This document shows, piece by piece, positions 17,549 through 26,240 of a stretch of 64,000 bases of DNA (positions are counted from its first letter, which is position 1; each line of letters opens with the position of its first letter). The notes beneath the pieces are model-generated. The model was not told the DNA's origin. It did not search any database and saw only the letters and a list, made by a program, of their open reading frames with translations. The DNA comes from CAISIP01 sp963974265. Its GTDB lineage: Bacteria; Pseudomonadota; Gammaproteobacteria; Burkholderiales; Burkholderiaceae_C. The stretch lies in the NCBI GenBank assembly GCA_963974265.1, contig CAXBDR010000001.1, forward strand, positions 1-64,000. Reading direction: 5' to 3'. The position numbers and the translations under genes were made by a program.

Positions 17549-18547
17549 TCAGGCAGGCTCTGCGTTCTTGCGATGGAAGTAGTTCGCATCCAGAAACTCG
17601 GTCAGGTATTGGCCGTAGGTAATGGGGGCGTGTTTGGGTGGGTTGTCGGCATCTGTGCAGGTTGGCAGGCACGTCATGACGCGATCCGGATGCGGATCGA
17701 AGAAAAACGCCAAGGAATATCGATCGACGCCAGACACATTCATGACCCGGTGCGCCGTGGACAGATAGCGATCATTTGTCCAACGGCGCATCATGTCTCC
17801 GGAGTTCACAAGATACTTTCCGGGCAACACTGGGGCGTCGAACCAGGTTCCGTCCGACTTCCGGATCTGCAACCCTCCCACACCATTCTGGATGAGGAAG
17901 GTCATGAAGCCACCATCCGTATGTGCGCCAGTTCCGAACTGCTCCGGTTCGGCTTCATCACGAACGGGATAGTGCAGCAGGCGCAACGTGTATTGAGCCG
18001 GGTCGAAGTATGCGTCGAAGAAGTCATCCTGCAGCGCCAACGAACGCGCCACGATGGGCAACATTTTCATGCCGAGTCGCTCCAGCGCGTGCTGGTAGGC
18101 CACCACATCCTCACGGAAACCAGGCAGGTCCCGGGGCCACTGGTTGAGTCCACGGAATGGCTTGCCGGCCAGGACGTCCGGGTCATCCGCCTTGCGGTCG
18201 CGCTTCGCAAAAAACGACTCGTTGTAGTTGGGCTTTCGCGCCACTTCAACCTTCGAGTGCTTTTGCATGCTGGCATTGAGCCCCATGTAACCGACGTTGT
18301 CGCGGTTCAGCGGGATTTCGCGCTTGCGTTCCAGCGGCATGGTGTGGAACCGCTTAGACGCTGCAAAGGCCCGTTCGATCGCCTCGGGCGGAACGCCATG
18401 GTTGTCGATGTACAGGAACCCGACTTCTTGTTCCACCTCACGAAACGCCTCCGCCAGAAAGTCAATGGCCCCAGGCTCCCCGCGCATGTACGGACCCAGG
18501 TCAAGTCCCGGAATTCCATCGAAATGCTGAATGGTATGTTTGCTCAT
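17549..18547 (-). CDS. Isopenicillin N synthase-like 2-oxoglutarate/Fe(II) dioxygenase
   Basis: Cytoplasmic non-haem iron oxygenase of 332 residues. GGAG lies 7 bases before the ATG at 18547. The N-terminal DIOX_N part contains GFLYIDNHGVPPEAIERAF; the double-stranded beta-helix has the iron ligands His209 and Asp211 in GAHTDGG and His266 in STAHRVMN, with the 2-oxoglutarate binder RYS (Arg276, Ser278). All key residues are present, so it should be active. It is inserted between the receptor gene and DppB gene of a peptide importer, which points to hydroxylation or oxidative cleavage of the imported compound. The substrate is unknown. Confidence 0.88.
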   Translation of the reverse strand: MSKHTIQHFDGIPGLDLGPYMRGEPGAIDFLAEAFREVEQEVGFLYIDNHGVPPEAIERAFAASKRFHTMPLERKREIPLNRDNVGYMGLNASMQKHSKVEVARKPNYNESFFAKRDRKADDPDVLAGKPFRGLNQWPRDLPGFREDVVAYQHALERLGMKMLPIVARSLALQDDFFDAYFDPAQYTLRLLHYPVRDEAEPEQFGTGAHTDGGFMTFLIQNGVGGLQIRKSDGTWFDAPVLPGKYLVNSGDMMRRWTNDRYLSTAHRVMNVSGVDRYSLAFFFDPHPDRVMTCLPTCTDADNPPKHAPITYGQYLTEFLDANYFHRKNAEPA

Positions 18548-18570
18548 TTGTCGCTCCTGCAAACCTTCGA

Positions 18571-20181
18571 TCAGGACTCAACCCACATCTGACGCAGATC
18601 GACAGCATCACCTGTGACGGCCGGCTGGTACCCCTTTACGCGCGTTCGGATCGCACGCGCAACCTTGCCCTGGTAAATCCACACATCGACCGCATCCGCG
18701 ACCAGCAGACGGCTCGCCTCCTCGTAGAGGGGCAAGCGCTTGCTGGTATCCGGAATGCGACTGGCCTCCATCAGCATCGACTGAACCTTTTCATTGGAGT
18801 ACCACGACGAACCCCGTGTCGTACCCTCCCCTGCTTTGGTGTAGTAAGGGCCGGTCCAGTTGTCCGGATCGACGTAGTAGGGAGTCGACCAATGCGACCA
18901 GATCTGCGGCGTCGTCTCGGGTCGCTGGCAGGCCGTGACCATGTTGGCCCAGAGGCCCTTGGATATTCGCATGGTCACGCCAATCTTGCGCAACTCGGAT
19001 TGCAGCAGTTGCGCAACCGAGACGGTCTCATCGTAGCCCGTCAGAGCGATGAACTCGATTTCCTGCTTGACGTCCACCCCGTCCTTGACCGCCCGAGCCA
19101 GATATTCTCGAGCCTTGCCGAGGTCGTGGTCATATCCCACCAGATCGCTGGGGGTTCCGAACACGCCTTTTGGCAGCGGGCCCTTGATGCGATCGACAAA
19201 GTTCAACATGACCTTCTCGATGAACACCTGATAGGGAAAGGCGTGGCTGACTGCCTTGCGGAAGTTCACATTGTTGAAAGGCGCCCTTTGATGGTTCATC
19301 CGGATCATGAAAGTGCGCAGCGCCGGTTCCTTTGACAACCGTACACCTGGCGCCTTCTCCAAAGTCTCGAATTGATCGGGCGGGACGTAGCCGTTGGTCG
19401 CGTCAATGTCGCCCTTTTGAACCGCCAGCAATGCCGTTGTGTTGTCTTTGATGTACCGGTCGAGAACACGCTTCATCGGCTCATGCCCTTTCGGCCAGCC
19501 GCGGAAGTAGTCCGGAAACCACTCGAGATCAAATCGGTCAACCGGGAGAAAGCTGCCGGGTACGACCTTGTATGGACCCGACCCTGCACTATTGGACAAG
19601 AGAAAAGTCTTCGCCCAATCGTTATCGACAGTGTTTGCCAGCAGCAACTGGCGATTGACGATCGGCATCAAAGGCAGCACGGAGAGAAAGGGGGCGTAGG
19701 CCTGCGTCAAGGTGAACCGTACCAAGTGCGGCCCGACTGCCTTGATGCCATCAGGCTTGAGGAAGCCGACCAGTGTTGCGCTGATTGCGGTCTTCACAGC
19801 TAGCATCCGTTGAAAGCTGTACACGACATCTTCTGCTGTCATGAGACGACCATCGTGGAACTTCACGTTGTTGTGCAGTTCCATGTCCCAGGTAATCCCG
19901 TCAGGCGAATACTTCATCGCCTTCACAAGACGGGGCTTGAGCTCTGCCACCCCATTCGCTCCCACATATTCGTAGAGAGCGTCGTAACAGTTGTTCTTGA
20001 AGAACAAGGTGGGAACATCGATCACATCATGCGGGTCCAGCTTGAGAGGCACCGTTCCACCCCACACCAGTGGCCGTGCTGCTTGCGCATCCGCACGACC
20101 AGGCCACAGACCGAAACCGGAGAGAGTCCCTGCCATCGCGGCAAGGCTTGTGATGTGCAGTAGCCGACGGCGCTCAATCAT
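18571..20181 (-). CDS. ABC transporter substrate-binding protein, family 5
   Basis: Periplasmic receptor of 536 residues. The start at 20181 is preceded by AAAGGAAACACAG. The N terminus MIERRRLLHITSLAAMAGTLSG is a Tat-like or Sec signal with a run of Arg, cleaved near GRADAQA. Family features: LVWGGTVPLKLDPHDV, MTAEDVVYSFQRML, SAGSGPYKVVPGS and VNFRKAVSHAFPYQVF. It begins the seven-gene operon ending at 13004, with a promoter at 20232-20260. Compared with the receptor at 645-2204 it is a separate paralogue serving a separate transporter. Confidence 0.92.
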   Translation of the reverse strand: MIERRRLLHITSLAAMAGTLSGFGLWPGRADAQAARPLVWGGTVPLKLDPHDVIDVPTLFFKNNCYDALYEYVGANGVAELKPRLVKAMKYSPDGITWDMELHNNVKFHDGRLMTAEDVVYSFQRMLAVKTAISATLVGFLKPDGIKAVGPHLVRFTLTQAYAPFLSVLPLMPIVNRQLLLANTVDNDWAKTFLLSNSAGSGPYKVVPGSFLPVDRFDLEWFPDYFRGWPKGHEPMKRVLDRYIKDNTTALLAVQKGDIDATNGYVPPDQFETLEKAPGVRLSKEPALRTFMIRMNHQRAPFNNVNFRKAVSHAFPYQVFIEKVMLNFVDRIKGPLPKGVFGTPSDLVGYDHDLGKAREYLARAVKDGVDVKQEIEFIALTGYDETVSVAQLLQSELRKIGVTMRISKGLWANMVTACQRPETTPQIWSHWSTPYYVDPDNWTGPYYTKAGEGTTRGSSWYSNEKVQSMLMEASRIPDTSKRLPLYEEASRLLVADAVDVWIYQGKVARAIRTRVKGYQPAVTGDAVDLRQMWVES

Positions 20182-20231
20182 CTGTGTTTCCTTTCAGAGG
20201 GTGGAAATGCGGCAACAAGGTGTCGCGGGAA

Positions 20232-20267
20232 ATAATGCCGATGGAAGTTTGTTCTGTCAATGGAACA
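20232..20267 (-). promoter_or_regulatory. Sigma70-type promoter with overlapping inverted-repeat operator, peptide-ABC/oxygenase operon
   Basis: On the minus strand a perfect -35 TTGACA (plus-strand 20255-20260) is followed after 17 bases by CATTAT (20232-20237), a four-of-six match to -10. This leaves a leader of roughly 45 bases before the ATG at 20181. An exact inverted repeat TGTTC-N8-GAACA (20250-20254 and 20263-20267) encloses the -35 box, a layout that suits a repressor. No regulator gene lies next to it, so the binding protein is unknown. Confidence 0.65.
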
Positions 20268-21113
20268 TTTAAAACATCACAGGACGAAGCGTGATTCGCT
20301 TGGCCCGCAAGCTGTTGACACATCAAGCGAATGGTGATCACATTTGTCGCGACCTTGAATGGGGCTACACAACGGGCGGCGGACCATATCGCCGCGACAC
20401 CATTCCTCTCGTCATCTTGTCGGCCAGGCTGCGGGCAATGCAGGCGAGTGGCCTGTGCGATTCCATGAGCAGTTCGGCCCTGTCGTGCCTGCGCCTGCGC
20501 CTGCGCCTGCGTAGTCGATCGTGCTTACACGCCTTGATGTCGTCGATCGATGCAACATGAGCGGATGGGCATCTTGATCAGCCCAATCGGCCTGCAACGC
20601 GCACGGATTTCGGCGCGGATGCCAAAGGCCAATGGCGTCTGCGTCACACAGAACGATGGAGCCCACCCGCTGCAATTCATCTTCGACCGTTACCGCGAAG
20701 GATTCCTGTCTATCAGTTGGGCGAACGACAAACAGCGTCGACGCTGAGGTGCCCACGGGCTCAACGCAAGCACACAGATGCAAGTGACCACCCAGGGCTG
20801 CATCGACAGAATGATCGAGAGTTTGGCCCCAACGGGACAGTCCCGCTCTGCCGGGTTTCCCAACGGAACGGAGCAAGTTGTTCGAAGCGCTGACTGACTC
20901 ACCGCAGGTTCTGCGCCGAAAGCGCTGCACTTCAAGTACGCAATCGATGGCCGGCCCGCACGGTGCCTCCGATTGCATTCGAATATCCGCCGTTGCAGTG
21001 GGTTGACCTTGAAGTCACTTCAAGGACTTCAATCATGCCAAAGGGCAGCACACCCAACTGCGCCGCCCGTCGAGAGAAAGGCGCAGTCACTCACTCAGCC
21101 GAAAGACCCAGCA
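20268..21113. other. About 0.85 kb without a convincing gene
   Basis: Both strands contain open frames here, but none has a good ribosome site plus a recognisable product. The longest, on the minus strand at 20412-20978, has no family signature. A short tandem repeat, GCCTGC repeated four times at 20487-20510, is the only ordered feature. The stretch may hold decayed sequence or upstream regulatory DNA for the DUF3703 gene. Confidence 0.5.
20487..20510. repeat. Hexanucleotide tandem repeat (GCCTGC)4
   Basis: Four perfect head-to-tail copies of GCCTGC. The unit is a multiple of three and lies in sequence I do not consider coding, so no phase switching is implied. Confidence 0.8.
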
Positions 21114-21557
21114 ATGACCATCAGGAAGTTCGCCCAAGACACGTCAGATCCGTCCACGATGACAGCCGCCGACCGGCGGCACGTCGTGTCATGGCTGTTG
21201 AGCCACATCGACGCGACGGCCGGCAACCCGGAGCCAAACCGGCGTTATCTGCAAGCCGCGCACATTGCCGGCCAGACGCTGTTCGCCGCGCATGCGACGG
21301 TGCACCTGCACATGTTGCGCCAGGCCTGGCGCGATCCGCGATCCGCGATCCGCGATCCGCGAGAAGTATCGGGGCAATTGCTGCGGCTGGCGCTGATTCC
21401 GCTGGGCCATGCGACGGGCCGGCTGCAGATCGGAAACAGCGGCCGCAGCGATGTCCGTGCGTTCAGCGCGATGGCCTTGCGACCGGAGATCGCCACGTTG
21501 TTGTCGCAGCCCACACGTCACGTGTTGCCGGCAAGCCGGCAGCATCGGACGCCGTGA
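21114..21557 (+). CDS. DUF3703 family protein containing heptanucleotide repeats
   Basis: Small soluble protein of 147 residues recognised by the DUF3703 pattern: LQAAHIAGQTLFAAHATVHLHML, then GQLLRLALIPLGHATGR, IGNSGRSDVRAFSAM. Its function is unknown; relatives often sit near metal or stress genes. The family normally has a short W-R-x-R-D-x-R-E-V link before the GQLLRL segment; here it reads WRDPRSAIRDPREV because 21331-21362 carries four GCGATCC units. Three extra units equal 21 bases, so the frame is preserved with 7 added residues. The start at 21114 lacks a strong ribosome site. It is convergent with the peroxiredoxin-like gene. Confidence 0.72.
   Translation: MTIRKFAQDTSDPSTMTAADRRHVVSWLLSHIDATAGNPEPNRRYLQAAHIAGQTLFAAHATVHLHMLRQAWRDPRSAIRDPREVSGQLLRLALIPLGHATGRLQIGNSGRSDVRAFSAMALRPEIATLLSQPTRHVLPASRQHRTP
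21331..21362. repeat. Heptanucleotide tandem repeat (GCGATCC)4 plus partial copy inside the DUF3703 gene
   Basis: Four exact copies of GCGATCC at 21331-21358 followed by GCGA. The 7-base unit is not a multiple of three, so gain or loss of one or two units by strand slippage would shift the DUF3703 reading frame, whereas a change of three keeps it. Confidence 0.9.
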
Positions 21558-21569
21558 CGCGCCACAGGT

Positions 21570-22118
21570 TCAGACCGGCGCCGTATGTTCGCCGCGCGCC
21601 GGATAGTCCTTGGCAACGGCGAAATCCACCGCCGCCAGCAGATCCTGGAATTGCGGGCGCGCAAACGGCATGGTCTGCACCGCCCCGTAATACAAAGTGC
21701 CGTCGGGCCGCACCAGGAACACGCCCGGCTCGCTGAACAACTCCGGCTCCTCGATGCCGATCGAGGTCTTGCCACGCCCGGCGCTGATGTACAGGCCCCA
21801 CTGGCGCGCGCTGCGCAGGCCCAGGCCATACGCAAACTGCACCCCCTTGGCGCTGACCTTGTCCGCCATCTGACGGGCCCGCTCCTCGCCGTCGCCGCTG
21901 ATCGCCACCAGCTGCACGCCACGTTTGCCGAACTCCTCGGACAGGCGCTCGAGTTCGATCAGGTACTTGGCGCAGATCGGGCAATGCAGACCGCGGTAGA
22001 ACACCAGCAGGTCGAAGGTCTTGCCCGGTGCCGCGCCGAGCACGAACCGTCCTTCGGTGGTCAGTGGCAGGTTCAGCGCCGGTACGGGATGGCGGGGCAA
22101 CAGGGAGGCATGATGCAT
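21570..22118 (-). CDS. Peroxiredoxin-like AhpC/TSA family protein
   Basis: Thioredoxin-fold redoxin of 182 residues. The start at 22118 gives MHHASLLPRHPVPALNLPL; upstream in-frame sequence is low-complexity filler. The redox site is VFYRGLHCPICAKYL with a CxxC, as in the AhpC/TSA-like proteins annotated as peroxiredoxin-like; classical peroxiredoxins have PxxxTxxC. A conserved SEPGVFLVRPDGTLYYGAVQ follows. It probably reduces peroxides or disulphides in the cytoplasm. It lies next to an MFS efflux gene on the same strand, but 120 bases separate them, so co-transcription is only possible. Confidence 0.82.
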   Translation of the reverse strand: MHHASLLPRHPVPALNLPLTTEGRFVLGAAPGKTFDLLVFYRGLHCPICAKYLIELERLSEEFGKRGVQLVAISGDGEERARQMADKVSAKGVQFAYGLGLRSARQWGLYISAGRGKTSIGIEEPELFSEPGVFLVRPDGTLYYGAVQTMPFARPQFQDLLAAVDFAVAKDYPARGEHTAPV

Positions 22119-22240
22119 GTCGGATCTTTCGGTTCGGTGGCGCCGTCCATGCGCGGCGCCCGGCGTCGATTGTGCGAGCCATGCCCGGTGGCTGCCCGGC
22201 CGAAACGGCTTGCCCCTGCCATGGACAAGGCCGACGACCG

Positions 22241-23725
22241 TCATTGCCGCGAGATACCGGGCACCGGCGCCGGATCGCGTACCACCGTGGCGCCGCGCGC
22301 ACGCATCCATCCCGTCGCCGCGATCAGCAACGAGACCACGGCCAGCAACGCGGCCACCGTGAAGGTCAGGCGCATGCCCATGGTGATCGCGCCGGCGCGT
22401 GCCAGCAGCGGCGTCGCCGTCGCCACGCCAAAGGCGTAGACAGCGCCCATCACGGAGGCGCCGGTGATCAACCCCAGGTTGCGCGACAGGTTGAGCAGTC
22501 CGGAGACCACGCCCCGCTGCGCGGCCCCGACCTGGCCCATGACGGCCGTGTTGTTGGCGGTCTGGAACGCCGCATAACCGGCCGTGATGGCCATCAGGGG
22601 GCCGACATAAGCGGCAACACCCAGTGCCTGCGGCGCCAGGACCATGACCACGGCCCCGAGAACCATGGCGGCGAGTCCGGCGACGGTCACGCGATGGGCA
22701 CCCAGGCGGTCCACCAGGCGCCCGGCCGGGACACCGGTCACGGCCGCGGCCAGCGGGCCGCAGGACATGACCAGCCCCAGGTGCACGGCATCGAGCGCCA
22801 GCGCGCCGGACAGGTAGAACGGCCCGACCACCATGGTCGCCATGACCACGGTCGTGACCAGCGCACTCATCGCAAAACCCGCGCGCAGCGCCGGATCACG
22901 GAGATGGGCCAAGGGCACCAGGGGCGTGGCGACCCGGGCCTGCGCACGCACGAACCACCAGCCGCCCCCTGCGGCCGCCAGCAGCAGCGCCAGGTTGAGC
23001 GGACCGAAGCGGCCCGAGCCCGCCGTCATTGCCAAGGCATAGGCGGCCAGTGTCGCCGCCAGCAGCACCGTGCCCACGGTGTCGAATCCGGCACCGCCGC
23101 GGCGCGCACCGACCCGGTCCGCCGGCAGGAAACGCCGCGCCAGCAACCAGGCCAGCAGGCCCAGCGGCAGGTTGACGACAAACATCGCCGGCCAGCCCCA
23201 GCCGGCAATCAACATGCCGCCCAGCGACGGGCCCATGGCCGTGCCGACGGCGGACATCGTGCCGAGCAAACCCATGGCGCTGCCGGTGCGGTCCTTGGGC
23301 ACGGCATCACCGACAAAGGCCATGGTCAGCGCCATCATCACGGCCGCGCCCACACCTTGCAGCGCACGCGCCGCAATCAGCCATGCCAGCGAGGGCGCGA
23401 GCGCGCACAGCAGCGACGCCACCGAAAACACGCCAATGCCGCCGAGCAGCAGGCGGCGCCGGCCGAACAGGTCGCCCAGGCGCCCCACGCTGACGATGAC
23501 CGTGGTGATGGCCAGCAGATAGGCCAGCACCACCCACTGCACCTGCGCGAACGGCGCGCCGAACACCTGGGCCAGCGTCGGCAGGCCGACGTTGGCGATG
23601 CTGGTGCCCAGCGCCGACAGCAACATGGACAAGGACAGGCTGGCGATGGCCCAGCGGGCCTGGATGGGCATGGCGGTGGGCGCTTGTGCGCCGGCAACCG
23701 GGGATTGCATGTTTTGCGATGGCAC
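22241..23725 (-). CDS. MFS efflux transporter, DHA2 (EmrB/QacA) type
   Basis: Inner-membrane drug:proton antiporter of 494 residues, the length expected for 14 helices. A CGGAGTACATC precedes a GTG at 23725, so I take that start; an ATG at 23710 is the alternative. Motif A appears as GRLGDLFGRRRLLLGG between helices 2 and 3, and the DHA2-type motif C appears as GPSLGGMLIAGWGWPAMFVVNL. The C-terminal half continues with alternating helices to VAALLAVVSLLIAATGW. It is divergent from a LysR gene that probably controls it. The exported compound cannot be read. Confidence 0.9.
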   Translation of the reverse strand: MPSQNMQSPVAGAQAPTAMPIQARWAIASLSLSMLLSALGTSIANVGLPTLAQVFGAPFAQVQWVVLAYLLAITTVIVSVGRLGDLFGRRRLLLGGIGVFSVASLLCALAPSLAWLIAARALQGVGAAVMMALTMAFVGDAVPKDRTGSAMGLLGTMSAVGTAMGPSLGGMLIAGWGWPAMFVVNLPLGLLAWLLARRFLPADRVGARRGGAGFDTVGTVLLAATLAAYALAMTAGSGRFGPLNLALLLAAAGGGWWFVRAQARVATPLVPLAHLRDPALRAGFAMSALVTTVVMATMVVGPFYLSGALALDAVHLGLVMSCGPLAAAVTGVPAGRLVDRLGAHRVTVAGLAAMVLGAVVMVLAPQALGVAAYVGPLMAITAGYAAFQTANNTAVMGQVGAAQRGVVSGLLNLSRNLGLITGASVMGAVYAFGVATATPLLARAGAITMGMRLTFTVAALLAVVSLLIAATGWMRARGATVVRDPAPVPGISRQ

Positions 23726-23802
23726 GATGTACTCCGTTGGCAAATGCTCCCGGGGTGGGAGCGTGGTCCAACGATAGGGGCTGCGGCGCTGTTGCGGAAG
23801 AC

Positions 23803-23827
23803 GCACGGACTGCACGTCATCCGTGCA
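23803..23827. promoter_or_regulatory. Overlapping inverted repeats in the MFS/LysR divergent spacer
   Basis: The spacer between the divergent MFS and LysR genes contains GCACGGA-N10-TCCGTGC (23803-23809 with 23820-23826), a perfect 7-bp dyad, overlapped by TGCACG-N5-CGTGCA (23811-23816 with 23822-23827). It lies 42 bases before the LysR start, where an autorepression and activation site is usual for this family. It is therefore a good candidate operator. Confidence 0.6.
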
Positions 23828-23868
23828 CGCGACGCCACATCGGACCCGCGCGGTGGTATGTTCCGCGC

Positions 23869-24771
23869 ATGGCACGGCCCGACCTCAACATGTTGTTCAC
23901 GCTTGACGCCTTGCTGGCCGAAGGCAGCGTCGCGGGTGCGGCACGCCGCCTGCGCCTGAGCCCCTCGGCCATGAGCCGCGCGCTGGCACGCCTGCGCGAC
24001 GCCACCGGCGACCCTTTGCTGGTGCGCGCCGGACGCGCCATGGTCGCCACGCCACGCGCGCTGGAACTGCGCGAGCGGGTCCGGCTGCTGGTGCAGGACG
24101 GCGAAGCGGCGCTGCGCCCGGCCGAACGACCCCGACTCGATCAACTGGTCCGTACGTTCACGATCCGCGCCAGCGAGGGTTTCGTCGAGAACTTCGGTCC
24201 CGCGCTGCTTGCGCGTGTCGGCTCGCAGGCGCCGGGCGTGCAGCTGCGTTTCGTGCAGAAGATCGACAAGGACAGCACGCCGCTGCGCGAAGGCCTGGTG
24301 GACATGGAGACCGGCGTGATCGGCGAGGGCATGGGGCCCGAGCTGCGGGTGCAGGCGCTGTTCCGGGACCGCTTCATCGGCGCCGTGCGGCAGGAAAACG
24401 CCTTGGCCCGCGGCCCGATCAGCGCCGCGCGTTATGCTGGCGGACGGCACGTGCTGGTTTCGCGCCGCAACCGCGACACCGGCCCGGTCGACGAGGCCCT
24501 GGCGCCGCTGGGCCTGCAGCGGGCCATCGTCGCCATCGTCGGCGGATTCGCCGCCGCGCTGGCGCTGGCCCGCGCCAGCGACCTCGTCGCCACCGTGCCG
24601 GAACGCCACACCAGCACCATGCGCGCGGGCATGTTCTGCTTCGCGTTGCCATTCGCGGTGCCTGCGATTCCGATCTCGCTGATGTGGCACCCGCGCCTGC
24701 AGGCCGACCCGGCGCACCAGTGGCTGCGCGAGGCCATGCGCGCGGTGTGCGCGCAGGCGGACCAGCCCTAG
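23869..24771 (+). CDS. LysR-family transcriptional regulator, divergent from MFS efflux gene
   Basis: Regulator of 300 residues. The start at 23869 gives MARPDLNMLFTLDALLAEGS, the typical beginning of the NodD/LeuO-like LysR branch; the helix-turn-helix is VAGAARRLRLSPSAMSRALAR. The effector domain starts near residue 88 (RTFTIRASEGF). It is divergent from the DHA2 pump and likely controls it, using the dyads at 23803-23827. The 3' end overlaps the stop of the opposing PEP-CTERM gene by four bases, so the two genes are convergent. Confidence 0.9.
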   Translation: MARPDLNMLFTLDALLAEGSVAGAARRLRLSPSAMSRALARLRDATGDPLLVRAGRAMVATPRALELRERVRLLVQDGEAALRPAERPRLDQLVRTFTIRASEGFVENFGPALLARVGSQAPGVQLRFVQKIDKDSTPLREGLVDMETGVIGEGMGPELRVQALFRDRFIGAVRQENALARGPISAARYAGGRHVLVSRRNRDTGPVDEALAPLGLQRAIVAIVGGFAAALALARASDLVATVPERHTSTMRAGMFCFALPFAVPAIPISLMWHPRLQADPAHQWLREAMRAVCAQADQP

Positions 24772-26015
24772 CGGTTTGGACCCGTCCTGCGCCGGCGCAC
24801 GAGCGACGCCATCAAGCCCAGGCCAGCCAGCAGCAGCGCCCATTGGCCGGGTTCCGGCACCGGAGTGATCGCGCCAGGTCCGCCCGTGGCCGCCTCGGGC
24901 GACAGGCTGCCGGCGCCGAACCCGGCGAACGCGGGCGCCAGCTGGGCCGTCATCGGCGTACCCTTGGTCAGGTCGTAACCGAAGCTGCTGGCTTCACCAC
25001 GGGTACCGTCGGGATTGACCCCCCACACCGTCTGGGAGAACTTGCCGAACGACAGGGATTCGCTGTACGCCACCGGGCCGCCGCCACCGGTGCTGATCGA
25101 CAGGCCGCTCAGGTAGACGTCCTGCAGATACATCTGCATGAAGGTGACCGGCCCGGCCGCGCCGGCCATGACGTATTCAAGCGTCACGTCAGGGATGACC
25201 CTGCCCTGAGCCAGGACGGAGAAGATGACCGGCAAGGCTGCGCCAGCCATGCCGGTCACGGTCAGCTCGCTGAAACTCGGTGCGCTGGCCTCGGTCCTGC
25301 TCCCGGTGACGCTGATGCCGCGGCCGGCACCCGCCTGGGCCGAATCGAGTGCGAACCAGTTCTCGTAGCCGACGGCCGTCGCGCCGCCGGCGATGACCGA
25401 CGGGCCGCTGCCCAGCCGCATGTAGATGCCGGACGCCGACGTGGACCCGCTGCCGCCGACCGCATGCGAAGGCGCCAGGCTGGTCGGTCCCGACACGGTG
25501 TTCTTGGACCGGTCCAGCGTCGTGGATATCGCGTTGCCAGTACCGCCATGGCCCTTGGGATCCCAGGTCATCGTGATGGTCTCGTAGGCCAGCGAGCCCG
25601 ACACGGAGTCGTTGGCGAAACTCAGCCCGTCGACGGCCGAACCGGTGGTCGACAGCGACAGGAAGGGCGCACTCCTTGGTGACGATGGCAAGACGACATC
25701 GAACTGCGCCGAACCGCCGGGGGCGGCGAGCAAGCGCTGCAACAACTGCGGATAGGTGGTGTCCAGGGACTGCGTCCACGCAATGCTGCTGGCCGAAGGA
25801 TTGCTGGCGACGCGTCCGCCGGTGTTTCTGCTGATGCCGACACCCACGCCCCACTGCAGGCTGTTGATGTCGAGCCAGCCCTTGTGGGTTTCGTCGGTCG
25901 ACAGGCCCTTGACCGGCGGCAGGTTCAGGAACAGGCCGGAATCGGCTGCGGCGGGCAGCGCCAGCAACGCCGAAACGAGGACAAACATCACAGGAACGGT
26001 GCGCGAATTCGACAT
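24768..26015 (-). CDS. Secreted PEP-CTERM protein with two Hcp (type VI tube)-like domains
   Basis: Predicted envelope or extracellular protein of 415 residues. GGAGT precedes the ATG at 26015. A Sec signal peptide covers residues 1-25. Residues about 26-155 match the Hcp fold: GLFLNLPPVKGLSTDETHKG, WLDINSLQWGVGV, SLDTTYPQLLQRLL and a late YETITMTWD. Residues about 198-350 repeat the plan: IYMRLGSGPS, a VTGMAGAALPVIFSVLAQGR helix-strand, VIPDVTLEYV, then YSESLSFGKFSQTVWGVNPD. The tail is a PEP-CTERM signal: VPEPG (386-390), a hydrophobic helix, RRRR (407-410). Hcp is normally a leaderless cytoplasmic tube subunit, so this exported tandem form is unusual. No type VI or exosortase gene is in the window. 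Confidence 0.8.
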   Translation of the reverse strand: MSNSRTVPVMFVLVSALLALPAAADSGLFLNLPPVKGLSTDETHKGWLDINSLQWGVGVGISRNTGGRVASNPSASSIAWTQSLDTTYPQLLQRLLAAPGGSAQFDVVLPSSPRSAPFLSLSTTGSAVDGLSFANDSVSGSLAYETITMTWDPKGHGGTGNAISTTLDRSKNTVSGPTSLAPSHAVGGSGSTSASGIYMRLGSGPSVIAGGATAVGYENWFALDSAQAGAGRGISVTGSRTEASAPSFSELTVTGMAGAALPVIFSVLAQGRVIPDVTLEYVMAGAAGPVTFMQMYLQDVYLSGLSISTGGGGPVAYSESLSFGKFSQTVWGVNPDGTRGEASSFGYDLTKGTPMTAQLAPAFAGFGAGSLSPEAATGGPGAITPVPEPGQWALLLAGLGLMASLVRRRRTGPNR

Positions 26016-26240
26016 ACAGGACTCCAGGTGGGACACGACGATGGCTGCGTCGCACGATGTAAAAGCCAACGCAGGCAGCAGCCGGCGCCGATTGGCGCAC
26101 TGGCCCTCGCGGGCCACGCGCAAGCCGCCGGGTTTCAAGCGGCAAGGTCTTGCATTCGAGCTACGCCGCCAAGTATGGGCGGACCATGCCGGATGCCAGC
26201 CCCCCTGTCTGAGGGGTAGGCAAACCAGGCAATCCGTCAA

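Noticed and set aside
20412..20978. Minus-strand 188-codon frame upstream of the DUF3703 gene
   Set aside because: No ribosome site, no family motif, and a repeat-derived Ala-Gly run; too weak to call, although part of it faintly resembles a sensor domain.
24768..26015. True type VI secretion tube gene
   Set aside because: It has a signal peptide and PEP-CTERM tail, two domains instead of one, and no type VI neighbours, so a secretion-tube role is unlikely.
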